Shown one piece after another: positions 1 to 34,800 of a stretch of 64,000 bases of DNA (positions are counted from its first letter, which is position 1; every line of letters begins with the position of its first letter). The notes below the pieces were generated by a model. It did no database searches, was not told the DNA's origin, and saw only the letters and a program-made list of their open reading frames with translations. A program made the position numbers and the translations under genes. Source of the stretch: Petrolisthes cinctipes (taxonomy: Eukaryota > Arthropoda > Malacostraca > Decapoda > Porcellanidae); assembly GCA_033782935.1 (NCBI GenBank), contig JAWQEG010003752.1:55971-119970 (forward strand). Direction: 5' to 3'.

Positions 1-27
1 AGACGATGGCCAGTCATTACGATGCCT

Positions 28-280
28 CAATGGGTCGATTCCACAGTGGTATTCGTTTGTTAGCTTCCCAATCAACCACACTTGTAAGGCTTCATTATTT
101 TCCAAAAGCTGATTATCCACATTCACAAAATCTATTAAAACAGTTAGATAATGATGATCACTGTATATTTTAATTCACCAAATTCATTAAATAATTCAGC
201 CATAAGTTATTTAAACGGCTAACATTCTTTCGTTTGCGTGCTTACAAACCACTACCAACCACTGTGGAATCGACCCAATG
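28..280. mobile_element. Foldback (MITE-like) element
   Basis: About 21 nt at 30-50 (tgggtcgattccacagtggt) reappears inverted at 258-278 with near-perfect identity. The ~205-bp AT-rich interior has no coding signal. Terminal inverted repeats with a short non-coding interior suggest a MITE; the family is unknown. Confidence 0.55.
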
Positions 281-423
281 TAGTGAACACACGATTACAA
301 AACTATGATATCCTAAACGAATACTGTAGCTCGGGTTGTCCCTGCCCTTGTCCACCCAATATCATTTATTAGAAGTACCAGAATAGTTAGCGTGAGAAGG
401 GCACTGATTGTTTTTCCGGTTTT

Positions 424-425
<2 letters not shown>

Positions 426-493
<68 letters not shown>
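426..493. repeat. (CT)n microsatellite
   Basis: About 34 uninterrupted CT units. Confidence 0.97.
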
Positions 494-497
<4 letters not shown>

Positions 498-627
498 CGC
501 CTGTCCTATCTATGGCCATAGCCTAGTGCAACGACTATTTTTCCGTGTTATTTTTATTTTTATTTTTTTTATAATGTACTATCTATGGAGCGTGTACCGT
601 ATTATTTAGTCGTTGTGTTGTGGGACC

Positions 628-835
628 ATTATAATGTTTACTTGTTGTGTTGTGTTGTTGTATAATGTTTACTTGTATAATATTTTCTTGTTGTATAATA
701 TTTACTTGTATAATATTTACTTGTATAATGTTTGCTTGTTGTGATGTGTCGTGTTATAATGTTTACTTGTTGTATAATGTTAACTTGTTGTATAATGTTA
801 ACTTGTTGTATAATGTTTACGTGTTGTTGTTGTGT
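628..835. repeat. Degenerate 'ttgttgtataatgtttac' minisatellite
   Basis: Tandem 15-25 bp units alternating tataatgtttact and tgttg. It lies immediately upstream of the first receptor exon and ends in the ttacag acceptor. Confidence 0.8.
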
Positions 836-845
836 TGTGTTACAG

Positions 846-21794
<20,949 letters not shown>

Positions 21795-21822
<28 letters not shown>

Positions 21823-22180
21823 TAACCAAACCATCAGCCACGCCCACCACTAGTAGCTAAACCATCAGCCACGCCCACCATTAGTAGCCAACCCATCAGC
21901 CACGCCCACCATTAGTAGCCAAACCATCAGCCACGCCCACCATTAGTAGCCAAACCATCAGCCACGCCCACCATTAGTAGCCAAACCATCAGCCACGCCC
22001 ACCACTAGTAGCCAACCCGTCAGCCACGCCCACCACTAGCACCTTCCCTCTCAGCCACGCCCACCACTAGCACCTTCCCTCTCAGCCACACCCACCACTA
22101 TCCCTCCCAGCCACACCCACCACGAACACCCTCCTCACACCCACCACGACCACTACCACCCTCAGCCGCACCCACTACTA
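21795..22180. repeat. ~30-bp minisatellite 'atcagccacgcccaccacta'
   Basis: About eleven units of cagccacgcccaccattagt plus agccaaaccat. The first unit supplies the end of the receptor coding region. Confidence 0.93.
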
Positions 22181-22239
22181 ATGGTACAGTACGTGTATAT
22201 CTTTACTGAACACTGTGCATTAACAATTTGAATTATATG

Positions 22240-22254
22240 AATAAAATTAATAAA
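22240..22254 (+). promoter_or_regulatory. Candidate polyadenylation signals of the receptor gene
   Basis: Two overlapping-range AATAAA hexamers (22240 and 22249) lie about 420 nt after the stop codon, beyond the minisatellite. These are the first AATAAA words I noticed downstream of it. Confidence 0.45.
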
Positions 22255-22259
22255 TGTTG

Positions 22260-23169
22260 GTACCACCGCAATAAGGCCAGTCCTCTCCACCACAAATGAA
22301 GAGGGAGTTAAAGCATTGGAGAAGCAAGATTTTTTTTTTTTTTTTTTTAACAAACTATAGGTTAAGGCTGGATAATAGGAGATAAAAGTGATTGACTAGA
22401 GACAGAAAGAGATTCCAGACCCTTCATGTATTTCTGACATTCCTACAGACAATGCTCTTCACATAGATGACTTACATTGTTGGCTATAACACTCTTACTT
22501 ATGAGAATCTCGAGTACTTTTCATTTTGTAATCAACACAATAAGTCAGTCGGCAAAGAGGATACCGTGCCATACATTACCTCCACTTCACCCTTTCCAGT
22601 TAGCCTAGGTTGGGTTTTTGAGGCTCACCTATAAACGAGTACTGTACCTAGACCCTAGAGCCGTATTATCAAAGTCTATCAATAGGCTTGCAGGACACCT
22701 TTTATTCCTGAAAGTGCATCCAACAGCTGAAATTCGCTTCAAGTTTACGTGCAAAATATAAGTCAATTCAATTCAGTAATGCAAACTACCAGAACCAGGC
22801 CATAGAGGGTATTTGGTAGGGTTCTTGCGCATGTAATCTAGTCTAATGTATCGTACGTAGAATTGTAACGAATTTATGTAGCCAACTTCAGATTAGCCTA
22901 CTTTTGAAACAGAAGAGTGCCAAATCCGGAATCCTGTACCTGCTTTACGAAAACAATCGTTACATTTTATAACTAGCTAGGCTACACTGAAAGTAGCCAC
23001 ATTTAAGCCATGTAAGCCTAGTACCAAAGTAATTCGTGTTTTTACATCGCTTACTTCACATACAAACTCTTTCCACACTAGATTTGTATATAAGGCCTTC
23101 CCGTTTCTAAATAATTTGGCCTATATGTTCCGTCACTGTAACTCACTTAACTTATAAATCTCATTCCTG
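22260..23169. other. No recognisable gene
   Basis: AT-rich unique sequence with a T18 run near 22331. I see no supported coding region or repeat. Confidence 0.6.
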
Positions 23170-23320
23170 TTAAGGGGATAGTATACTTTTGGCATATTGG
23201 AATGCCTTGATTCCTCCAAACTATGCCACGAAACAGGACCAGATTAACGGAAATAATTGTGGCCTGTTGCTTGGACTAGCAGTTGCTGCAGATTTACCAA
23301 AATGTCAATAATTAATTAAT
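23170..23320. mobile_element. Family A foldback copy 7, right arm truncated
   Basis: ttaaggggatagtatacttt, 'ggaatgccttgattcctcca', and 'gaaacaggaccagatt' are intact. The right arm loses tttggaggaatc and ends near attaattaat. Confidence 0.8.
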
Positions 23321-23956
23321 CTAGAGGGGAGGAGGGAATTTGGAATGAGCCAATACAGTGTGGAAAGATTATAGTCAGTTCAATAGGCTTTTATAACAGA
23401 TAATTATAGTCTAGTGTTTTGATATACATTATCTTCATCTCGTGTACCTGAAACTTGTCTCTTAACTTAGTCTATAGGGCTAATGCATATTTCTCGTCAC
23501 ATTATGAATGTGTGTCTCGATATTCTGGAGATTAATTTTATATAATACTGGTAGGCTATTTAATAAAGGTTAATGTGATCGAATGCTTCAGTCAGTGAGA
23601 GCAATCCAGAACACCAGGCGATTCTCCCAGCATTAGAGGAATCAAGGTTGAGAGGAATAACGTGACGTGAACGAGGCTCAGACATCCTTGACCCATACGG
23701 AGAAGTACTACAATACTTCATAACACTATGTACAGTCACGACCAAATGTCCTGTCTCTTTTGAAAGAAAGTGTACAATTTGAGTGAATCTTATGAACCAA
23801 TAATAGAGACCAACGGCTATAATATCACATGATTTATCGAGGCAGTTTTATTCGAAGGTGCTGACTTCATTGACATGTCATATTCCAAGATGTTGTGAGT
23901 GACGGCATAGGCTAGCCTAGCTACTCTCTAGTCTCTAGTGAGTCTAGTGTCTAGAG

Positions 23957-24780
23957 CAGTGGTTCTCAACTCGTGGTCCATACTCCATGGTGACTTTTCA
24001 GGTGGTCCACAGGGCTCTGTCCGGTAGCGTGTCCTGAAACGCCCAGGACGCCTACTGGACACCTGAAACGCCCAAAATTGTGCTCTCTCTCGAAATTATT
24101 TTGCACTACATTTAAATACTTCGGTCATAATGTAAACTATAATCATGAAATACCACAGAAGGATTTGGTGGTTAATGATATGTATCCTACCAGCAGTCTA
24201 CCATGGAAAAATTTGGGACAGTATGATTGGTACTTAAATCTGTCATCACATGCAATCAGGTATCTTTTGCCATTTACATCAACTAACATGTGCGAAAGTA
24301 GATTTTCATGTATGTTGCACATTAGCCCAAGTCAAAACAGAGAAATCGGCTTGCAATGGAAAGCGATATTCGTTGTGAATTGTCAAGTACCACTCCTAAC
24401 ATTGAAAAGCTTGTCAGTGAGAAAAGAATCCAAAAGTCTGGTTGTAAGGGAAAATGAATCACTCCAATATACTTTACTATACAGTACTCCAGCATAAATA
24501 TAATATCATTTTTGTGAGAAAGTAATTTTATGGCAATATATTATAAAAGTATTTACTTATTTCCGGAAATTTTGCTTGTAAGAAATATATTTCATATTTA
24601 CATGCTTACTATTATTTTACATAAATTCTTGAAATTCTGTTTTGGAACAATATACCAGGTATATCTAACCAAAATCCTTGTTGTGTATGCTTAATTTATT
24701 CATCTCAAAATTCAAATGGTCCACGACATTATTTTTATTGGGTTAGTGGTCCGTGGACAGAAACGAGTCGAGAACTACTG
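23957..24780 (+). mobile_element. hAT transposon relic with transposase C-terminal remnant
   Basis: The left end cagtggttctcaact is the classic hAT terminus; the right end gagtcgagaactactg is its inverse. Flanking 8-bp direct repeats gtctagag (23949) and gtctagac (24781) are a target-site duplication with one mismatch. Inside, 24078-24497 stays open and reads ...LPFTSTNMCESRFSCMLHI, resembling the hAT dimerisation region (L-P-F-x-S-T-x-x-C-E-x-x-F-S). It is only 824 bp, so a deleted non-autonomous copy. Confidence 0.85.
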
Positions 24781-25499
24781 GTCTAGACAGTGACTTGAAT
24801 AAATAAGGTGTCGTCATCTAGTACCGCAAAGAGGAATAAGAGATTCTTCATATTATCCCATAATATTATTATGTACTGTATGGTGTTATATATCCATGTT
24901 CATAAACTTCTGTTGTATTATTCTTTTCTACCCTTAAAAAAATTAGTATGAACTAGCACCAAGCCTAGGAGGATTATTTGAACGTAGCCTAACTGTAAAA
25001 AGAAGCTAAGCAGATAAAAGAAGACAGCTGCAAGGCATCTCAAAAAGGCAAAAACTATGGGCAGGACATGCGAGGCTATTTGGTACAACTGGATTATTAC
25101 CTACACCATGTATCATCACCACCATCACTAAAAAAACCCAATATATACTGTATACCCTAGATTCCACTGCCAAAAATAATTATTAAATTTAAATCAATTA
25201 GGCTATAACCAATTATATTCATTACAATTAGGTTAAACGCGGTTTCTGCTCGCCGTGTATAAGTCATAACAGTTCTGTCTAGACTCTAGAGCAATAGAAT
25301 CAGCTCGTTTCTGAATTCCACACTTCCAGTGCTTCGGACACACAGACACATTGAGTTCGGATGAAGGCCGATTCTTAATATTAAGTGAGTGACACTGAGA
25401 GTCTCCTGGACTGGCCTGTATCCGCTGGCCTGACAGGCAGACATGGCTTCAACTCTGGCTTCGACTTAAACTAACTATAGTGATCGTGATAGGACTTGT

Positions 25500-25657
25500 C
25501 AAAGAGATAGTAAAATGTTGGTAAATCTGGAGAAACTGATTCCTCCGAACTATTTCAAGCAACAGCCCACCATTAATTTTGTAAATCTCGTCCCGTTTGC
25601 TGAATACTATGTAAGAATCAAAGAGCTCTAATGTACCAAAAGTATACTATCACCTAA
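25500..25657. mobile_element. Family A foldback copy 8
   Basis: A diverged copy: 'gttggtaaatctggagaaac', 'gattcctccgaactatttca', and 'tgtaccaaaagtatactatc'. Confidence 0.75.
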
Positions 25658-26106
25658 ACTTTTTCACAATAGGGAGTTGAGCAGTCTTTCGCTTTCAAAT
25701 AACAAGACCAGAATAACACACACCCTAGCGAGAAGCAACTTGGACGTGCTTGGACCATACGGTACTAAGAATGCCCGAGTCACCGAGTACCGAGACTGAA
25801 GTAGCCTACTGAGTACTGACAGAACAGAATGCCAAAGATTTTGAAAACGTTAGATTTCATAAAGGAGTTGAGGGCAACGAAGATTCATTCAACCAATTAA
25901 GTTACCAAGTTCATTAATTATTGCTATTCTATTATCACGAGGCTACTGCCATGAGGCCTAACAGCACTAAATTAAAATAAAATATGATCTTGCTTCAATC
26001 ACATTAAACTGAATGTCAATAAAGATACCAATACATCGGAGAAAAACACATCGGGCAAATGTACAAAATAATAAACAATAATTAAAGCTCCAAGCCTCCA
26101 ACTGGA

Positions 26107-26428
26107 AGGGCCTGCAGACAGTTGGCTCCTGACGTCTCTAATTGATCCAACCAGCAGGTGAGGAGTTTGTAAAGGTGTACGATAGTGAAGTTGTGGGACC
26201 TGGTGTGAGAGGCAGACCTCCGGTTAGATGGCAGAACAGAGTGGAAGAGTATGTGAGAGAGAGAAGTGTGAGGGGGGATGGAGCAAGTGAGGCGGGAGTG
26301 CTGGAACAGAGAAAACTGGAGACTCTTCTGCCGTGGCCACCCCCTTGGTGGGAGTTCCTGCCAACTTCCCGGAGGGAACGAGGCGTCGGAGCTTTAGATA
26401 GATAGATAGAACTGTCTGCAGGCCATCC
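26107..26428. mobile_element. Family F element enclosing a LINE-type coding fragment
   Basis: Left terminus ggcctgcagacagttggctc; right 'aactgtctgcaggcc' inverted. On the plus strand 26142-26405 reads GVRGRPPVRWQNRVEEYVRE, a motif found in the C-terminal part of many invertebrate non-LTR polyproteins. No upstream RT is present. Confidence 0.65.
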
Positions 26429-26869
26429 CCTAACTACCCTACCACCACCAACAACATTCATCACTTTACCTTCATCCATCGTGTCTGGCGCCATGTTATA
26501 TAATTTTATTATGTCCCACTGGTCAACTTCGTATTATATCACAGTTGTAGGTTTGGCTTCTTGATTTTTATTTTCACGTTCACCATACTTATATAACAAT
26601 GCTCACCACATTCACTAAAGACCACCACCAGCACTCCCCGATTAGTTTTTTTTTTTTTTTCTAACTTTGTTGGTTTGGCATCGTCGTAGCCCTAACTTAC
26701 ACTTTTTCCTCCCCTCCGCCTTTAAATTATTGACCCGAGGTGATTGTAACTGTCAAATCATTGTCTCCATTTCAAAACATTTCACCAATACCACCAGGAA
26801 CACCAAATGTACTGTACAATTATATTTCCACCGAGCAAAAAGGCCATTATAGTGTAACTTATTAGGTCA

Positions 26870-27010
26870 TGGGAGGGCGCAAACTTTGGTAATTATTTAT
26901 TCTATTGCCGTTTCTATTCTGATGTTTTCCCCAGACATAGGAGAATAAAATCACTTAGGTCATGGGAGGGCGCTAACTTTCCCCAGACATTGGAGAATAA
27001 CGAGACGAGA
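26870..27010. repeat. Short direct duplication
   Basis: 'ttaggtcatgggagggcg', then 'actttccccagaca', then 'ggagaataa' occurs twice (~26862 and ~26959). Confidence 0.75.
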
Positions 27011-27029
27011 GCACAAACTTAACCCTTTA

Positions 27030-27205
27030 CAAACCAATGAAGATCACCAAGAACACCTCAAGAATCAACGTAAAGAACACCTCATCATGACACAACGTAA
27101 AGAACACCTCACTCACTCATGAAACAACGTAAAGAACACCTCACTCACTCATGACACAGAGTAAGAACACCTCACGTAAGAACACCGCATGGCTCAACGT
27201 AAAGA
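27030..27205. repeat. 'acgtaaagaacacctcact' tandem repeat
   Basis: Five degenerate ~25-30 bp units containing caacgtaaagaacacctca. Confidence 0.8.
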
Positions 27206-28075
27206 TTGACTAAGCTGCAAATGATTCTCCCTCCCCACATAAACACAACTGTGAAATTAAAGATGGCTCCCGTATAATGTTGCATATTTTAGCTTTGCAA
27301 CGGCACCAACTTTATTTTTAATTTTCCGTGAGCTGTAATTTCTTTTCAGATCGTCTATAATAATCTGTTCAGCTCGTTTGCTTGTCCAATCCTAGGTCTG
27401 TTTCTATTGTTGAGTTGTAAGGTATTGGCCTATTTGTTTTGGCTACAATTAAATAAGGTTACTTATTAATTTTTATGGAGAAGAGTAAACCTATGGGTTT
27501 TTTTCTTTGCTTTCCATTTCTTCTCAACAGTTATCTAGTTCCAGATTGTTTGTCAGGTCTTATCTTTATATTCATGATACCATCAACTCCATTTATTTTC
27601 AGTTCCATTATAATGATTATACAGTACAGATGATTGTGCCCGCATAACCATCGTGTGTGGGTGTGATTGATGGTTTGCACAAATGACTGTGCCATATCCA
27701 ACGAGCTTTTCGTCAATCACACGCTTGTACAGTGATGCATGATAATGTCTGGTGACTGCTCAGTCTTCTTGCTAGTGTGTGGCGAATTTAAATGCTTGCA
27801 ATCACCTAGTTTGCGCAGGCATGAATGATAGTCTATGGTGGCCTTTACAGGTCTGTCAAGATCATGGTTTCTATATTTTTAAATGTTTAAATAATTTACT
27901 GTATCTTTCATTATTCTTTTTTTCATCAATGATGCTCCTATCTCTCCTCTCCTAGCACATATTATAGGGGTTTATTTCTGCATTTCCAGGATCTGTCGGT
28001 ATACAGTACAGTACTGTACTTTTTTCTTAATCCTCTGTATATTATTTATGTAGTTTATCGTGATACAGTACTTAT

Positions 28076-28288
28076 CTACATTTTTTTTATTACAATGGAA
28101 ATTACTGTAGTACCAATGCCAGAGAGATATTTTGGCATGAAGGCAAGAAATGTCGATTCTATACAGCCTTGTCTTATCCCACTTGTCACTTCCATTTCCT
28201 CCTTTACAGTTCCACATAGCTCTGTCCCCTTCACAATACAGTATTTGGCTAATGATTTCATCACATGTATTAGGGAATAAGGCATCAT
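28076..28288 (-). mobile_element. Non-LTR reverse transcriptase fragment
   Basis: The minus-strand frame contains EEMEVTSGIRQGC, matching the RT motif region x-x-x-G-V/I-R-Q-G-C of RTE/Jockey-like elements. Only ~70 codons are recognisable, so it is a dead fragment 3' of PFAS. Confidence 0.65.
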
Positions 28289-29055
28289 AGATGGATGTAC
28301 AGAAAATATAAACTTATTAAGCTTTACATAAAGAAAAAAAATCCATATGCTAAACCAATATTTATTTTATAAACTTCAAAACCAAATACTGCAGAACTGT
28401 ACTGTACAACATGACAGAAATAGGAGTACAGAAGAGGTTGAAATTAGCAGATCTCCTGTTTGTTACAGGCATTGTTATCAATGTAGTATACTAACATTTT
28501 TCTCTTAGTTTAACACACAAGAGATCAAGGGACTAGGTAGTTATGAGCAATATGTTTTGGCACTGTCTTATATAATACCCTCTGATTAGGAATATTCACT
28601 CAGGCTTAATGTGCATATGTGGTATCTATCATATCTTGTGCTTTAGTAATTATGACCTGTGTTTCATTCACTACATCTTCAAACAGTATCTTTATAACAG
28701 CATAGGAGAGATATAATGCTATCCCTTCAAGTAAACAAACAAATGTACTCTAATACTGATTTCTAACTGTAAGCAACTTTCCTCAGCTGAATACTGCACG
28801 GTCAACTTGTCTTAAGTGACATTCAACTCCTCTAATAAGAAAAGTGGGTGCAATGAATCCTAATTTACCTGATGCTGCAATTCATATGCTTAGGTGGAAA
28901 TATCTGAGAAGAGGGAATACCTAGATAACTTTCAATTATTGTTGGAAAAATTTCAGTCGTTATCCAGTTTATATGGCAGGCCCTGGGAGGGTGTCCTACT
29001 TCAGTGGGAATATTTAAATCCATGCCTTGCTTTGGGATGAAAGAAAGCCAAGATA
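28289..29055 (-). other. PFAS: PFAS 3' flank, probable 3' UTR
   Basis: No coding sequence is recognised. The nearest minus-strand AATAAA noticed is at 28371-28376, ~680 nt after the stop codon, so the UTR could extend that far. Confidence 0.35.
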
Positions 29056-31809
29056 CTAAGAGTTCTGTAGACACCAGTCAAATGCATTCTGGAAGAGTTT
29101 TGCCCAAGGTGCAGTGATCCTGGGTTGAGAGGTGAGGGGTGGTGTGAGGTGCGGCCACTGCCATGTGAGGACACAGCGCTCAGGGTGTGGCATCAGGGCA
29201 AGGTGGCGGCCACACTCTGATGTCAACCCGGCAACACCACCTGTACACCATATATGAAACACACATAAGCATATGGCAACATCCACGTCCCATATAATAT
29301 TATTTCAAGAACAATTATTTATTAGTTTTGTGAAACAGTACTGTAATTACTGTTGCTATTCTGGCTATCATTTCTTTACTAAATTACCTGGTGATCCATT
29401 GGGATTGTGTGGGTAGGAAGTGGTGGGCTGATCATTATCATCAATATATCTCATGGCCACACCACTGCTCTCCTCCAATGTTGTTGCCACCTCCTTGTTC
29501 CGGTAGCTAAATCGACCTGGACAGTCAAAATCTAATGGTTAATGCCTTCACAAATTTGAGGTGCTGGGAACCATATGACATAGTGATCACTCTGTAACAT
29601 TTCAGTAAGTCGCATTCAGTGTTCAGCTATAACATGACTGCATTCTAACAATCCTTCAAAATTATCTCTATTTTGTTATTAGTGTAGATATATTTTCCTA
29701 TAAAGTGCATGAAATATTTTTCCTCTGATTTGTGTCACTTTCATTCTCTTTTGTAATGGAAAAAGTTATCATAAAAAATTTAAATAAATAACTGACATAT
29801 TTTCCTTTGAGTAATGCCATATGCCTATCATTGTTGGAGGAAGCAAAACTGGCATTCAAACACATCCTGCATAATGTACTTGGACCAGTGCCAAAAGCTT
29901 TAGATATCTACTGTCACTGAGTTAATGGCATTGCTGACAATACATTAACTCCAAAACTACAGCTGACTGAGGTCCTCCTCATGGCCTAGTGGTTAGGGCA
30001 TAGTTGGTTTATATCGACCAACTTTGACTAGGTTTCACACCTAGAAGCTTAAAGATATTTTTTTTTGTTCAAGGTAAAAACAACAAACACTTAAAGGTTA
30101 ACTAATAACATAATCATCTCAAACAAGAGACTACTGTATATGTCAGATAATATGACTGGATTAGTACTAGACAATACAAAATCTAACATGAAAACTCTCT
30201 TCTTCCAAAACTGACCTTCCCCATGAGCGACCCATATTCCAAGCTTTGCCCCGGCCATGTCCTTCAGCAGGATGGCCTTGGACTCCTCCACCACCACCCT
30301 AGACCACCTAGACTCAAAGCGTCCTGAGAGGTTGCTGGAAAGGCGTACTGCAGGCTTGTTCTTTTCTGTTGAGTAAAAGTACAGTACACTGATGCAAAAA
30401 AACAAAAAAGAAAGACTTATTTTTCTTAGTAGATAATATCTGATTATGGAGGAATCAGTAGCCCTCCAATTATACCACAGGTATAAAAAACAAATTGTAG
30501 CAAAGAAGAGAAGTACCGACCATGGTGGTGAGGAGGGTCGAGCCATCCCAAGAGAGCCATGAGCTGACACCCATTGCACACCCCAAGAGAGAAATGGGCT
30601 GGGTCCTGACGCCACGACTCCAGTGCTGCCCCCAGTCCTGTCCCTCGCACCACACCGGCCCAACCCACTGCCGACCCCAACACATCTGATGGCAGAGAAA
30701 TACACACATAAAAACATAACAATAACATAATAAAGGATGACCAAAAACCATCAGGGTATATCATGGTCATTCTAGTTAGTTGACTTTGTCAACTGCATCC
30801 TCAGAATTGTATTAAGTCTTAATAAGTAAACCTTAGTGAATAATCATGCAATGATGCTTATATACATAGATACCCAGTATATACTTGCCGGTTTCCACTG
30901 TTCTACTTAAAAAAAGTCAATTGCATTCTAAGGACTATGCCAAGAGTTCATAAATTAGGCCTTGTAAATAATCATACATCCATGTACAGATTCAGTCTCC
31001 CTTCCCTGGCAATGATATAAAAAAATAAACAACTCTATGCTAAAGAAGTACTTATACAAATCTAATCTGCATTCCTACTTCATGATTTTTCAATTGCACC
31101 CCCTTGTCCTACTTCCTTCCTCTATAATGAAAAATGTACCAAAATCTAAGTAATCAATTTCTGAGAGCATACATATAACTATCACATCATGTGCCACAAA
31201 AATTATCACTAAAACTGTGGTTGTCTGTTTTTTTGCCCAGGTTTGGAGGAATCAGTACAGTACTTTCAATTCCCTGAAAGCATTTTCGTTTGCCTCAGGG
31301 ACATCCTCTATAGGATCCCTCCATAATCCAAGAATGTTTAACAGCCATCGTGATGTGGTTTGTAATATGAACTAGCAATAATAGTAATTATTTAACTCAC
31401 AGGGGCTGAAGGGATTAATACAATAGAAATAATTACCATTTTACCTCTTGAGTATGATACTTTAACTATTTTACTCTGATTAATGGCAAACAAATTTACT
31501 CACCACTAGGAAAATACCAGACCCAAGAGATAAAGTGAAAGTCAATCAAATTTTTATACTGTAATGTTAAATAAGAAAAGATACATTTTCCTAGTCACAT
31601 GAACATACCAGCATAACTGAAACCTCCAGGAAAGATGAGTCCCTTGAAGGCCTCAAGTGATGTAGTGCCAGTGAGAAGGTCGGTCATAGTGACGTCGTGG
31701 ACAGAGAAGCCAGCCTGGACCAATGCTGCCATCATCTCCCGGTCACCATTACTGCCTTCCTCTCGTATCACTGCAACCCGCGCTACACTAACACTGCCTT
31801 GCTCTGGAC
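29056..31809 (-). CDS. PFAS: PFAS exons 23-27: glutamine amidotransferase domain
   Basis: Exons 31609-31809, 30521-30685, 30216-30365, 29388-29516 and 29056-29240. They read VARVAVIREEGSNGDREM, FPGGFSYADVLGSA, FSLGVCNGCQLMALLGW (nucleophile Cys1177), LSGRFESRWSRVVV, VAHGEGRFSY, HNPNGSPGGVAGLTS, and LALMPHPERC (His1307, Glu1309). They end at TAG 29056-29058. The triad is complete, so glutamine-derived ammonia production is expected. Confidence 0.98.
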
Positions 31810-34800
31810 CTATAGGTATATCACAAAAATCTGTATATTAACTGGGTGATTTGAAAGTGTTTCATTGGGTTCTCATTTTCTCAAAACTTATGGGGATACT
31901 GTTTAGTGTCCTTGTTTAATGTTGAGATTGGAGAGAATAAAATGCAAAATCAAGTACAGTACAGTACAGTCGTGGCACATAGGCTAGCCCTTGAACAGAT
32001 TTCCCCTTACATCCTGGTCAAGGACTAAGTGCCGCAACTGTACATGTCATTTATAAAGCAAAAATATAATTATGTGGCATAACAAGAGAACGAGAAATAT
32101 ACACGACTATACAGAGAGTTAATCCTCCATTGGTTTGAAATATGTGTTCATGTGTATGTGGATTCATATAGTTTAAGTGGGCAGTTGACTAGAAAGAATC
32201 TTCTCCAAATCTCCAGCTCTGACCCATGTGGGATAGAGCTTGTGGTATCTGAGTGTACCTATGAACACTCTCACAAAACAACCACCAGAATGATAAATTT
32301 TTAATTGATATGTTGATGTATGTCTACTTACATAAAGAGAAAGTTCAAGCAGGTGCTGTATAGTGGTAGGCCTGTCTTTTCATATGAAATTACAAAATAC
32401 AAATGTCACTCCTACTAAATCATTATTACTGTATTTTATTTAGCAAAGGTCACACAGATAAGATGATTAAATGTACCCAGTTACCCAGTAATGTTATATA
32501 CTGTACTGTCCATATAGGTAAAGGGGTCATGATTAGTAAACTAAGATAATAAACAAATTCAATATTGGCCCACGATGGAGCCAGCTCGATATTACCCATG
32601 ACAAAGTCTCTGTAGGTGAAGGGGACATGATAAGTGGTGTGAGCACGGGTGGTGAGAGAGGTATACTCCTGCTGAGCACACTCAGGCTGGACTTGTAGCC
32701 TCTCCAGTTGGTAGCTCGTCTCTTCCCACATCCTGGCCACCTCCACCACCGTCATATTAATGGCTGCTTGTCCATCCACGCGGATATTCACCTGATAATA
32801 ACACACTCAAAATAAAATAAACACCAAATGAAGAGGAGAGCTAGTGATGATGGTTTGCATATGCTTCTTCAGGTCAAGCTGCATGTTTTCAGGCCAAAAT
32901 AGTAGCAAAATAGCAGATAAACATTGTCAATAAAATCCTTTATATCATGATTCTTATTTTGTGTTACTGTTTATGCATTCTCTTTTACAATATGGTACTA
33001 CTCCAATAACACCAATATCATGTTCATTTAATAAAAATAATGTATGGTACTATACTAATGTACTTCATTATCATATGCTCTAATATTCACTGTCTACAAG
33101 CAAGACATTTGCACAAAAAAGTCTATCAGGTAGGATGAAAGGTGTTGCTTATGGGACATCTGATAGTTCTTAAACTCATGGCTATAAAGTGAGCTTTCCT
33201 CCTACATGAAAAGTCCACTGATGCTGGTCTCGGGAAAAATGCAGTCGTTTTTACCCCATGTGTAAGCGTTAAGCCTGATATCTTTTGCCAGTTACCACAT
33301 ATATACAAACATGAGAACTGGATGAATAAATAAATAAAGTTTTAGTGGCATGCTATAATACCTATGAGGCACTATAATAGGCAAAAACAAAGTGGGCTAC
33401 AGTTGCCTTTAAATGTTTCTACAACCTTTTTGAGAAACCTATCGTAAACATGAGGAAATTCAGCACAGATTATACTGCATTTTATGAAAAAGCACTCTCT
33501 CAACACAACACATGATGCTAATTATACAAACCCTCTCTGGGGGTTTTCCTGGGGGCAAGGAGTAATGCCCCTTTGGAATGGATAGACAGGAGCCCAGTTA
33601 AACCTTGCCAATTGAGGAGGAGAACTTCTTGTTGTTCAGCCTTGGCCAGCCCTTATGGGGAGTTTACATTATGGAACAAAGTGTCAGTTCATAAGAATGA
33701 ATAAACAAACTAATACAGTGCACAAATCAACTGTGAGTGTGTTTATGAGTCTGAGCATTTTTGTGTGTGTATCTGTGATCAAGTGGGTGTGTAGGTGATA
33801 TGGTACAAGTGTGTGTAACTGTGGCTATACAGACCTGAGATTGTGGTCCAGCGTGGGTGGTGGTGGTGCCAAGGATGCAGGTACCAGCTACACCTGCTTT
33901 GATGAACTCCTGTACCACTCTAGGCCCATCTTCACTCTCCACCTCCACTACCCACCTGTCAACATAACACCTTCAGGTTTAGCTACAGGGAAGGGGTGAG
34001 ATGGTTTGTGTCTGCCTTCAGTATTATATTTTCACTAAATTAATGGTAAAGATAACATGGCGGAAGGGAGGGGGCAAACTCGGGTTACATCACTTTGCTG
34101 TGGTGTGAATCTCAGTCACATTGACCTTTGAGCCTATGGTGGCTTTTAGTAACCCACTATCCTTGGATATTTACCACAGTTTTCTTCGCTAGGAGTTAAC
34201 AGTGTAATTCTAGGAATTAATTTCACTGACCAACACCTTAAGGATGGATGGAGAGCTGAAGCAACAAATGCTAGCTTCTCCTGTCAGGGTTCAAACTGAC
34301 AAGTTGGGTACTGACCACTTAGTTTAATACAGTATTTATTCTATCTCCACTACACACCAACACTACCTTATTCCTTTGGTGTCAGGAATTTTTTTGTGAC
34401 ATTTTACATTGTCTGAAGTTTGCTCCAGTAGGTCATGTAATACTAAATCCATTGTTCATGGGTTGACTGAAATAATCTTACCTTTCAAATGTCAAGAGTA
34501 TTTTACATGAATAGATTATAGTATGTATCGTTAATTATCACTTCCTATAGCCAAAGTGGCAGCCACATGAAGCTGTTCTAGGAATTTAGGAACATCATCA
34601 TTAGACCATATCCTAAAAGTCTGTACACAAGCTTCTTGAAAAATGAAATGTTTTTTTTAAAGACAAGAAAAAATCAAGCAAGATACATATAAGAAGAGAA
34701 TTCAAAAATTCAATTTCTCTGTCTTCAGAGAAAATAACAAGAATGGAAGGAATAATATAATGCCACTGACATGAATATTGTACACAAGGCAATCCCTGGC

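Noticed and set aside
29968..30045. A genuine tRNA gene
   Set aside because: Box A is good but the acceptor and T-arm pairing were not evident, so it is listed only as a SINE candidate.
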